A DNA stretch of 64,000 nt from an uncultured Oscillospiraceae bacterium. Lineage in GTDB: Bacteria > Bacillota > Clostridia > Oscillospirales > Ruminococcaceae. The DNA lies in assembly GCA_900547455.1 (NCBI GenBank), contig URGV01000009.1, positions 1 through 64,000 of the forward strand. The letters are read 5' to 3'. A model generated the notes under the pieces. The model was given only the letters and a program-made list of their open reading frames with translations, was not told the DNA's origin and made no database searches. Of the stretch, positions 1-8,700 are shown one piece after another. A program made the translations under genes and the position numbers. The stretch's first letter is position 1. Every line of letters begins with the position of its first letter.

Positions 1-141
1 AGTCACCCGGGGTGGAGGGGCGGAGCGCCCTCCCCATGGGGGCTGTGGGGGCGCATAGCCCCCACTTCGGGGAGTGCAGAGGGGCAGCGCCCCTCGCATC
101 AGCGTAGGGGCCACGGCCCACGCCAGTGGGAGAAAAAATGG
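1..141. repeat. GC-rich interspersed repeat
   Basis: This stretch downstream of the amidase gene is very GC-rich and built of short palindromic blocks. Bases 6-30 are identical over 25 bases to 18438-18462, and the following bases (gnGCAGAGG...CAGC type) resemble what follows the second copy. It looks like one member of a dispersed intergenic repeat family. No coding capacity is convincing here. Confidence 0.55.
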
Positions 142-168
142 GGGCCACGGGGGCATCCCCCGTGGCCC
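142..168 (-). terminator. Intrinsic terminator of the amidase gene
   Basis: A perfect 12-bp stem (142-153 with 157-168) with a 3-base loop lies 17 bases beyond the stop codon of the minus-strand amidase gene. A run of six T (minus strand) follows three bases after the stem. It probably ends the two-gene minus-strand unit. Confidence 0.75.
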
Positions 169-184
169 TTGCGCCCTGCGGCGC

Positions 185-3100
185 TTAGATAATTTCAATA
201 CGAAGCGTAGCGCTGTGCTCGCCGTCGGCAGTCTCCGCCTTGACCGTCGAGAACCCCGACTCAATGCCGGTAAACACCCCGCGGTTGTCTACTTCGCCGT
301 AGAGGCTGCCGCGCGTGATGCTCCACTCGATGTCCTCTCCCGTCGCGTTGGATGGGGAGAAGATCACCTGCAGCTGCATCGACTCGCCCGCCTGCACCGC
401 GCTGCGGCTGGCCTTGATGGTGATGCCGGTGGTCTCCACCGTCTTGCCGGTGACGTCCTCCACGCGGCCGCTGTTGCTGCTATTGCCGCTGCCGTTGCTG
501 TTGGACGCGCTGTAGCTGTCGCCGGTGACCCGCACGTCGATGGTGCCGCCTTGGTCGCCCGCCACCACGGTGATCTTGCAGCTGCCTGCGCCCACCGCGT
601 GGACCACGCCGTCCTCGTCGATGGTCGCCACATACTTGTCGCTGGTGGTGTATTTGCGGGTGACGGTGGAGTCGCCGGTCAGTTTGATGCCCAGCTGTTT
701 CTCGTCGCCGACCTCCATGTTCAGCTTCTTATTTTCCGGGTCGGTGAAGATGATGTACTGCACGTCCCCCGTACCCGGTCCCTCGGCGATGACCGTCTCG
801 CTGACCGGCCCGGATGGACGGCTGCTGCTCGACGAGCTGCCGGAGGAGCTGGAAGTATTGTCCTCGTCCTCCCCATCCTCATCGTCATTGTTCGACGAGC
901 TGGAGGAGCTGGACGAACCGGACGAGCCATAGGTGTGGTCGCCGATGATGTTGTAGCCGGTGGAGTCCTCGGCGTCCTCGTTAAAGGTCGGGCCGTCGGA
1001 GGCAGTCAGCGCTGTTCCGGTGCTCTGGGTGCCGGTGCGGCCGGCATATTCCGAGCCAGCGGCCTCGAGATACTCCTCGATGGCGTCCGCCACCGCCTCG
1101 CCCACGCTCTCTTGGTAAGAATCCTGCTGCATCTTGCCGTACTCGGTGGAGTTGGTCAGGAAGCCCACCTCGCTGAGGATGCCCACCATCTGCGGGTCGC
1201 GGGTGACATAAAAGACGTCGTGCTTGGCGCCGCGGTCGCTGGTGGAAAGCCCGTCCGAGGTCGCGCTGGACATCTGCGCCGCCAGCTTTTTGGCGAAGGG
1301 GTAGAAGTAGTAGCACTCCGACCCGGACGCGCTGGTGTTGACCTCCGAGGAGTTGGTGTGGATGCACAAAAACAGCGAGGAGTCAAAGTTTTTTGCCTGC
1401 GCCAGACGGCTCTGCATGGTGGTGGTGTTATTGTAGGTGTTGAGCAAGTTGACCTCAGCGCCCTTCTCCTCCAGCGCGTCGGCGATCGCCTGGGCAAGCT
1501 CCCAGTTGATGCGCTTCTCCGGCCAGTCCGGGTCGATGTTGTCCGCCACGCCCGGGTCGCTGCCGCCGTGACCGGGGTCTACGGTGATGCGCGCCCCCTC
1601 GATGCCGGTGGGGTTATTGAAGCGCAGCACGATGTTGCCGTTCTCGTGGTAGGCCTTGTAGCCGAGGAAACCGTTGTTGTCCAACAGCTCCAGCGTCAGT
1701 GTCGAGCCGTTCCAGGTCGCGCTGGAAAACAGCGGGTTTTGGCTGAGCGAAAGGTCGCCCGGCGTGCTGCTGGTGTTCTGGAACTCGAACCGGATGCGCC
1801 CGGTCGAATAGCTCGGCAGGAAGGAGACCGGGTTGTCCGACTGCAGGATGACATAGGTGAAGTCGTTGGTCGCCCGCACCGTCATGTTGGTGATGCGGTT
1901 ATTTCGAATCGAGACCCCGCTGGTCACCGCCTCCACATCCTCGCAGTAGACGCGCCGCCCCGAGGCCAGCTTGTAGTAGTACCGGTACTTGCTGCCGTCC
2001 TTGATGCTGACCATCTCGCCGGTGACATAGTCCATCGTGCCGTAGGGCAGCGGGTAGCAGTCGGTGTCCGGATAGATGCTGTTCTTGTTGACCGGGAAGG
2101 TCCAGGCCTGCTCGGCCACCACCTGCACCAGCGTCCCATCCCCGATGGCTTTGGTCGGGGAGGTGGACAGCTCCGGCCGCACATAGCCGTTGCTCGAGCT
2201 ATTGCTGCTCGAGCTGCTGCCGCTCGGCGGGTTGCTGCTGGTGCCGTAGGAGCCGGAGGAGGAGGGCAGGCTGTCCAGCTGGAAGGTCAGCTTGGCGCCG
2301 GTCAGGCTGTCGCTGGAGCCGTTTAGCGTGGCGGTCACCACCACGTTGCCCATATCCGAGGAGGTCATCCCCGTGCCGTCCACCTCATACTCGGCGGAGT
2401 AGCGCCTGTACCCGCTGATGCCCGCCGAGCGGTTTGTCTCGGTGAGCGAGATGGTCTCGCCGTTGACCTCTGCGGTCACCCGCGCGCCCTCCTGCGCCAC
2501 AGCGGTGATGATGATGGTGTCGCCGTGGGCCACGCTGCGGTTGCCCACCGGGCTGATCTGCTCAAGGATGCTGGCCCCCGCATAGCTGTCCGCCAAATCC
2601 TGATAGCTGCCGGAGCCGATGCTCTCCCCGTCCTCCACCTGCTGGGCCTGCCCCGCGTCGACGGTGTAGAGGTCGGCTTGGGCGGCAGGCTCCGCCTGCG
2701 TCGCTGAAGCTGTCTGCATGGTCTGCGGCTGACTCTCACTGTCGGAGGTCTGCTCCTCTGCCGCCCCCTCCTCTGCCTGCGTCCAGGCTTCGGTCAGGTA
2801 GTAGGTGGTGTAGTTGGGGTCCTGCAGCAGGGTTTCCAGCGAGTTAAACACGCTGCCCGAAAAGGCTTCTTCCCCCTGCGCAATCTCCCACTGGGTCGCC
2901 AGCTCATAGTTTGGCCCCCAGCCGTTTTCCCACACCCCTGCCCGGGAGGAGGCATGTCCCATCAGGGCAGCGACGCCGCTCTGGGAGAGGGTGTCGTTCC
3001 ACCAGTCGGCAATCTGCTCAAAGGGTAGGGTTTCGCTGGCGGTGGCGCCGTAGTTTTTGACCACCACAAAGTCGCACAGCCCCTGCTCGATCATCCCCTT

Positions 3101-4081
3101 GGTGTCGGCGTGGTAGGTCCCCAGCGAGGTCTGGGTGTAGGCAAGATCAATGCCGCCCTCCTGCTCGTCGGCAGTGGCCCACACCGGGCTGACCGCCAGC
3201 CCCACCGGCAGCGAAGCGTTTGCCTCCTGCGCAGCCTCGCGGGCGGTCTTAACCAGCAGGGTGGTGCTCTCGGTCATGTAGGTGTCCATGCTGACGTTGG
3301 CCCCGGTCTGGGTGAAGGCCGCATAGCTGTAGTCGGTTTCCGGGTTGAGGTAGCCGTCCAGCAGCAGCCCGTCCAGCTGGCTGCCCGACACGATGTTCTT
3401 CATCTGCTCGGCACACTGGTCCAGTGTCTGCGCATCCACCGCGCTGATGTAGCTCATCCGTCCGCTGCCCCCCACCACAAAGGAGAGGTCATGGACGCCG
3501 TACAGCGACAGCCCCGCCTGGTGCGCGCTGTCGTACAGATACCCCAGCGCGTCGAAGGAGGTCATCACGCCCGGCGACTCCCAGATGGTGCCGTAGGCGT
3601 TTTCCAGCGAAACAAACAGGGTGTCCAGCCCCAGCTCCGCCGCGTCCTGCACCATCTGGTCGATCTCGTCGCGCACCTGCTGCTCGTCAATCTCCGGCGG
3701 GTCGAGGGTTTGCTGCTGTTGCAGCTGCTGCTCCTCTCCGGACAGCGCCAGCTCCGCCTGCTCGATGTTTCCGGACAGCACGGTCAGAAACTCGCGCCCC
3801 GGCGCGACCATCGCCGCCTTCATGTCCGACGGGAACTGGAAGCTGGACGCCGCCGCCACCGCATCCTCCTGCGGCTGTGAGCGCGTCGCTGCCTGAGCTT
3901 GCAGCTGCGCCTGCTCTGCCTGCTGCACCGCCTGGGCGTTCAGCTCCTCCTTTTGTTCCTGCGCCGCTGTCTGGCGCAGGATCACAACCGCAAAGGCCGC
4001 GATGATGGTGATGACCAGGATGACCCCAATCAGGGGCCCTACAATCGTCTTTTCTTTATGCTCTCTTGTTGTCACAACCAT
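185..4081 (-). CDS. Exported N-acetylmuramoyl-L-alanine amidase with glycosidase-like and Ig-like domains
   Basis: A 1298-residue cell-envelope protein. Residues 14-36 form one membrane segment after a short basic N-terminus, then a Gln/Ala-rich stretch. About 85-430 resembles a TIM-barrel glycoside hydrolase of the family-10-like/DUF4015 type (LGLDTLFVSLENAYG, LDGLLLDGY). Ser/Gly-rich linkers and an AMIN-like beta domain follow. About 830-1015 is an Amidase_3 domain: DPGHGG near 834, NWE near 850, CIHTNS near 907 and SEVGFLTN near 970 supply the usual zinc ligands and catalytic Glu. After another Ser-rich linker come two C-terminal Big_2 Ig-like domains. Predicted role: peptidoglycan cleavage at the cell surface. 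It lies 30 bases downstream of the glycosidase lipoprotein gene, so the two are probably cotranscribed. Confidence 0.85.
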   Translation of the reverse strand: MVVTTREHKEKTIVGPLIGVILVITIIAAFAVVILRQTAAQEQKEELNAQAVQQAEQAQLQAQAATRSQPQEDAVAAASSFQFPSDMKAAMVAPGREFLTVLSGNIEQAELALSGEEQQLQQQQTLDPPEIDEQQVRDEIDQMVQDAAELGLDTLFVSLENAYGTIWESPGVMTSFDALGYLYDSAHQAGLSLYGVHDLSFVVGGSGRMSYISAVDAQTLDQCAEQMKNIVSGSQLDGLLLDGYLNPETDYSYAAFTQTGANVSMDTYMTESTTLLVKTAREAAQEANASLPVGLAVSPVWATADEQEGGIDLAYTQTSLGTYHADTKGMIEQGLCDFVVVKNYGATASETLPFEQIADWWNDTLSQSGVAALMGHASSRAGVWENGWGPNYELATQWEIAQGEEAFSGSVFNSLETLLQDPNYTTYYLTEAWTQAEEGAAEEQTSDSESQPQTMQTASATQAEPAAQADLYTVDAGQAQQVEDGESIGSGSYQDLADSYAGASILEQISPVGNRSVAHGDTIIITAVAQEGARVTAEVNGETISLTETNRSAGISGYRRYSAEYEVDGTGMTSSDMGNVVVTATLNGSSDSLTGAKLTFQLDSLPSSSGSYGTSSNPPSGSSSSSNSSSNGYVRPELSTSPTKAIGDGTLVQVVAEQAWTFPVNKNSIYPDTDCYPLPYGTMDYVTGEMVSIKDGSKYRYYYKLASGRRVYCEDVEAVTSGVSIRNNRITNMTVRATNDFTYVILQSDNPVSFLPSYSTGRIRFEFQNTSSTPGDLSLSQNPLFSSATWNGSTLTLELLDNNGFLGYKAYHENGNIVLRFNNPTGIEGARITVDPGHGGSDPGVADNIDPDWPEKRINWELAQAIADALEEKGAEVNLLNTYNNTTTMQSRLAQAKNFDSSLFLCIHTNSSEVNTSASGSECYYFYPFAKKLAAQMSSATSDGLSTSDRGAKHDVFYVTRDPQMVGILSEVGFLTNSTEYGKMQQDSYQESVGEAVADAIEEYLEAAGSEYAGRTGTQSTGTALTASDGPTFNEDAEDSTGYNIIGDHTYGSSGSSSSSSSSNNDDEDGEDEDNTSSSSGSSSSSSRPSGPVSETVIAEGPGTGDVQYIIFTDPENKKLNMEVGDEKQLGIKLTGDSTVTRKYTTSDKYVATIDEDGVVHAVGAGSCKITVVAGDQGGTIDVRVTGDSYSASNSNGSGNSSNSGRVEDVTGKTVETTGITIKASRSAVQAGESMQLQVIFSPSNATGEDIEWSITRGSLYGEVDNRGVFTGIESGFSTVKAETADGEHSATLRIEII

Positions 4082-4111
4082 AGCCTCCTGTTTTTACGTC
4101 CTGCTTTTTGC

Positions 4112-5464
4112 CTACAAGACCTGCTTGAGGCTGCCGATCTCCTCCTGCACAGCCGCCTTCACGCCCGACTGTGGCTGGAACACCGAGTCGTAACGGAACA
4201 GCGAAAAGCCCTTGTAGTGTTCGGCCTGGCGTGCGGTGTCCACCTGGCGGGCCAGGATGTCCCCGCTGTTGGCCCACTCCCAGCGGCCGGAACCTGCATA
4301 GGTGTCCTCGGTGCCGATCTTGTACGGCGAGAGCCCGATGTACAGCTGCACGTCGTTTTCGATCAGGTCGCTCCACGCCTCCACCGTCTCGGCATAGGGG
4401 TAGGTGCTGTTGTCAAATCCAAAATAAATCTGCGGACAGATGTAGTCGATGTAGCCGTCCTCAGTCAGCCACTCCTCCACATCGATAAACTGCTTGTCGT
4501 AGTTGTTCTCCATGTTTCCCTGCGGGCTGATGCCAAAGACCACCTCCGGGTCGGTCTCCTTGACCGCCGCATACACCGCCCTGACCAGCTGGTTGACGTT
4601 TTCCCTTCTCCAGTCGGCCAGGCTCATGGTGCTGCCGCCGGTCTGGTACTGGGCATAGGAGGCCGCGTCAAAGGCCACGTCGGTGGTCGGGTAGAAGTAG
4701 TCGTCAAAGTGGATGCCGTCCACCTCATAGTTCTCCACAATCTCCCGCACCCCGTCCACAATCAGCTGCTGGGCCTTTTTGCTTGCGGGGTTATAGGTGA
4801 TGGCGCCGTTGTACTGGATGGCGTCGCCGGTCTTGAGCATCGCTGCCGCGGGGTTTTCGGCGCTGAGCTCGGCGTTGGTGGCGCTGTTGCGCACCCGGTA
4901 GGGGTTCAGCCACGCCTCCAGCCGAAGGCCGCGCTCATGGGCCTCCTCCACCATAATCTCCAGCGGGTCAAAGCCGGGGTCTATCCCCTCCTCCCCGCCG
5001 GCCAGATAGGACCAGGGGAACAGCTCCGATTCATACAGCGCGTCGCTGAAGGGGCGCACCTGGGCGATGACGGTGTTGAGCCCGAGGGCCTTCACATTGT
5101 CGAAGGCCTGCTCGATGTTCTTGGTAAACTGCTCCTCCCCGACACTGCTGTCATCGCTGTTCAGCAGCATCGGCTTTAAATCAAGGTAGGACAGCCAGAT
5201 GGCGCGCACCTCGTCCGGCTGCTCAGCACGCTGGGAGGCGGCCTGCTCCTCCTTGGAGATGACCCGCACCGGCGTGGTCAGATCCCCGATGGCGGAGGGG
5301 TTTTCCATCACATAATCCTGCTGGACATCGACGCTGTTGTCCACCACCCACAGCTGGCTTTGTGACTGCGCCGAAGATTGGTCCTGCGTCCCCGCGCAGC
5401 CCGCCGCCGAACAGGCCAGGATGGCCGCCGCAAGCAGCGCCAGTTTTCTCTTGTGCTGTTTCAT
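4112..5464 (-). CDS. Family-10-type glycoside hydrolase lipoprotein (DUF187/GHL10)
   Basis: A 450-residue predicted lipoprotein with a basic start, hydrophobic core and lipobox ACSAAGC near residue 23. The mature part matches the GHL10/DUF187 barrel seen in YngK-type proteins: VRAIWLSYLDLKPML, GLNTVIAQVRPFSDALY, GLRLEAWLNPYR, DGIHFDDYFYP and DYICPQIYFGFDN. The FDDYFYP and WLNPYR blocks are typical of the family. The substrate is unknown; peptidoglycan or another glycan is likely. The start is supported by TAGGAGAGATGCG upstream of the ATG. It is the first gene of the unit with the amidase, which carries a related barrel domain. Confidence 0.85.
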   Translation of the reverse strand: MKQHKRKLALLAAAILACSAAGCAGTQDQSSAQSQSQLWVVDNSVDVQQDYVMENPSAIGDLTTPVRVISKEEQAASQRAEQPDEVRAIWLSYLDLKPMLLNSDDSSVGEEQFTKNIEQAFDNVKALGLNTVIAQVRPFSDALYESELFPWSYLAGGEEGIDPGFDPLEIMVEEAHERGLRLEAWLNPYRVRNSATNAELSAENPAAAMLKTGDAIQYNGAITYNPASKKAQQLIVDGVREIVENYEVDGIHFDDYFYPTTDVAFDAASYAQYQTGGSTMSLADWRRENVNQLVRAVYAAVKETDPEVVFGISPQGNMENNYDKQFIDVEEWLTEDGYIDYICPQIYFGFDNSTYPYAETVEAWSDLIENDVQLYIGLSPYKIGTEDTYAGSGRWEWANSGDILARQVDTARQAEHYKGFSLFRYDSVFQPQSGVKAAVQEEIGSLKQVL

Positions 5465-5605
5465 AAACGCATCTCTCCTAAAAATATTGATGTCAAAAGG
5501 TTGCCGGGCAGGCTGTTTTCCAAATTATATGCTGCCCGCAAAAGCTGCCATTCCCCTATCGAGTGTCAACGCTTTTCTGTCGTGGGCTTTTTAACAGTCA
5601 TCTTC

Positions 5606-5634
5606 ATCATAACATATTTTTACAAAAATGACAA
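5606..5634 (-). promoter_or_regulatory. Candidate sigma-A promoter for the glycosidase-amidase unit
   Basis: On the minus strand TTGTCA and TATGAT are separated by 17 bases. The site lies about 140 bases upstream of the lipoprotein start. A second TATAAT closer to the gene lacks a good -35 box. Confidence 0.5.
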
Positions 5635-5732
5635 ACTCTTTTCAAAAAGTTTGCAAAACCTTTTGCGCACTGACAAAAAAAGTTCATTTTCTGCAAAGCC
5701 GATTCGCTATTCTTGTAAAACCCGCTCAGCAA

Positions 5733-5764
5733 AAGAGGGAAAGCGCCGCGGCGCTTTCCCTCTT
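5733..5764 (-). terminator. Intrinsic terminator of the Ig-repeat lipoprotein gene
   Basis: A 14-bp stem (AAGAGGGAAAGCGC with its complement) and 4-base loop lie 25 bases beyond the stop of the 1779-residue lipoprotein gene. T residues follow on the minus strand. Confidence 0.8.
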
Positions 5765-5788
5765 GCGGGGCCCTCTGTATAAAGGCTG

Positions 5789-8700
5789 TTATTCCTGCGG
5801 GAGCGGATCGGCAAAGGATTCGGCTGACTGCTTCTCCTTTGGCTGTTCCTGCGTCTCCTCTTGCTGTTTGTCGGAAGTCTCCGGTTTTTCGGTGCCGGTC
5901 TGCTCGGAGGCCTGCTTTGTCTGAACGCAGATCTGGTAGGTCACCTCGGCGCTCTCGTTGCCCGCCGCGTCCACCGTCTTGATCTTAACGGTGTGGGTGC
6001 CCGCGGTCAGGGTCACCTTGGGCGCTTCGGCGGAGAGGGCGGCGTATTCGCCGCTGTCCACCTTGGCCTTGACGGTGACGGGGCTCTCCCCCTCCACCGC
6101 CTTCTGGTAGCTGACCGCAAAGCTGGTGGCGTCGGTCTTGTAGACGCTGTCCTCTTTGCCGTTATAGGCGTTGACCGGTTTGCCGCCATTTGTCAGCGAC
6201 GGCGCTGCCGGAGCGGTGGCGTCGACGGTGGTGATGGTGACGCTCTGGGTGCTCTGGTTGCCCGCCTTGTCGGTGGCGGCAATCACATAGGTGCCGTTGG
6301 CGGAGGCGATAAACTGGTAGCCGCTGCTCTCGGTGTAGGCAACCGGCGCGCCGTCCTTGGTCACCTGCACGGCGCTGACGCCGCTGTTTTCATCGGTGAC
6401 CGAGAAGGTGACCGTCTGGGATTTCTGCCAAGTATTGTTCGCGCTGGTCACTTGGATGGACGGCGGGGTCAGGTCGATGCCGCTCACCTGGACAGTGGTG
6501 GACTGCTGGTTGCCCGCCTGGTCGACCGCTACGACGGTGTAGCTGCCGTTCTGGCTGACCAAAGCCTGATAGCTTCCGCCGCTGGCGCTCATCTCGATGC
6601 CGGCGAAGGTGACGCTTGCCACGCCGCCCTCATCGGTGACGCTCAGGCTGACGGTGGCGGTTTTTCGGTCATCGCTGTAGCTGACCGCAGGCTCGCCGAT
6701 GGCCGGCGGGGTGTTGTCGATGCCGCTGACGGTGACGGTGGTCTGGGCGGTCTTGCCCAGCTCATTGGTCGCGGTGACGGTGTAGGTGCCGTTGGTGCTG
6801 GTGGTCAGCAGGTAGCTGCCGTCCCCCTGTGGGGCAACGGTGCAGCCCTCGCTGCCGGTCACCGAGGTGATGGCCGCGCCGCCGTTCGGGTCAGCGGTGA
6901 TAGCTGCGGTCGCGGTGCCGGCGCTTACCTGCGGCTGTCCCGCGCGGATTGCCGGCGCGATGTTGCCGATAATCTTCTCCACATAGGCATTGGCGGTGGC
7001 CTGGTTGCCGTCCTTGTCAACCGCGGTGAAGGTGTAACTGCCGTTGGCGGTGGCGGTGAAGGTATAGCTGCCGCCCTCCCCGGTCAGGGAGCCGCCGCTG
7101 GCGGTGAGTTTGACATCCGCTGCGCTGCCATCCGGGTCGGAGACGGTGACCGGGATGGCGACCTCGGTCATCGCCGCATTGAGCTGCTGCTCGCCGAGCT
7201 GGATGACCGGCGGCTCGTTGGTCTTTTCCTGGATGCCGGTTACCTGCAGGGCCACGCTGGCGGAGAGGTTATCCGCTGTGGTAACCTCGACAGTGTAGCT
7301 GCCGTTGGCGGTGGCGGTAAACTGGTACTGGTTTTCAGCGGTCCTGGTGACCCGCGCGCCGCTCTCCTTCGGCTCAACGGCAGAAACGCTGCTGCCGTGC
7401 GGGTCGACGGTGATGGTGGTGGTTGCGGTCTGGCCGTCGGCGCTGCTGACCGTGTTGCTCGGAACGGTTACGGTCGGGGGCTGCTGCTTCTCGGCTACCG
7501 TTACCTGCTGGGTGGCGGTGTTGCCGGCCGCGTCGGTGGCGGTGATGGTATAGTCTCCCGCCGGGATTCCAGTCACGCTGTAGCTGCCGTCTGCATTTGC
7601 AGCAATTGTTGTTCCGTTAAACAGAACGTTCACTGCATTTGCATCCGTCACTTTAAAGGAAATCTTGGATCCGTCTTTTTCTTCCGTCTGCTCGATAGAA
7701 TCGATTACCGGCTTCTCGTTGTCGATTCCTGCAACCGAAATGCTTTCTTTCTTGGTATCGAGCACCACATTGTCCTTGCTGATGGTCGCGGTCACCTCAT
7801 AGGTGCCGTCCTCGCTGACCTCGACGCTGTAGTTGGTCGAGTTGCCGGACTGGGTGGCCGCGGCGTTCAGCTTGGCGCCGCCCTGCTTCTGGACGGTGAC
7901 GTTTAACGTCTCGCCCGGCTGCAGGTTCTGCTCGATCTGGAAGCTGATGGTCTTGCTCTGCGCGATGCCGCTTTCATCCGAGACAGAGATTTTGCTCAGG
8001 GTGATGGTGCCCTGTGCGGGCGGCTGCGGGGTGGTTGTGGTATCCTGCGGAATCTGGACATCTTTCTGGGTTCTGTTGCCCGCACCGTCCATAACGGTGA
8101 TGCTGTACTCGGTGCCCGCTGTGCCGGTGAAGGTGTAGCTGTCGCCGGTCGTATGTGTTACAGGCGGTTTATCATTGTCGTCGGATTTGTTGACAGCCGT
8201 AATACTGTTAGTGACAATGCCAGAAAGACTATCGGTGACGGTAAATGTTACCTCATTTTTGTCAATAGTCGGTTCTTCGATGACTGGATTCGTTTTATCC
8301 AGATAGTAGGTAATGCTAGTCACCGCATAATTGTCAATCGCGTCTGTTGCTTTGATTGTGTATACGTTTTTGCCTTCCAGAGAAAGCTTCAGCGTATAGC
8401 TACCGTCTTCTTCTTGTTTCAGATTTCCTTGATCGACAGTTACAGACTGAATTGGACTACTATCGGTAACGGTGAATTTCACTTCACCATCTGCTTTTTG
8501 CCACTTAGTCTGATCTACATTCTGACTGATGTTGATAACTGGTGGTGTATGATCGGGGTTGCCGGGATTTTGTAAACTATAAGGTCCTATGGTAACCGAG
8601 TTGCCCGCATAGTCGGTGACAACCACCCGGTAGTTGCCTGTTGCCGCTGGCGTAAAGGTGTAGGTGCCGTTCGCATAGACCGGTGTATACCGGGTGTTGT

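Noticed and set aside
74..2326. Long open frame on the plus strand opposite the amidase gene
   Set aside because: It is the GC-driven antisense shadow of a gene with clear amidase and Ig motifs; it has no family features and no ribosome-binding site.
5789..5900. Sortase anchor at the C-terminus of the giant lipoprotein
   Set aside because: The tail is Glu/Gln/Lys-rich with no LPXTG motif or hydrophobic segment; anchoring is by the N-terminal lipid.
5861..7906. 681-codon plus-strand frame opposite the Ig-repeat lipoprotein
   Set aside because: Low-complexity Gly/Val/Ala-rich antisense frame; the minus strand has signal peptide, repeats and a terminator.
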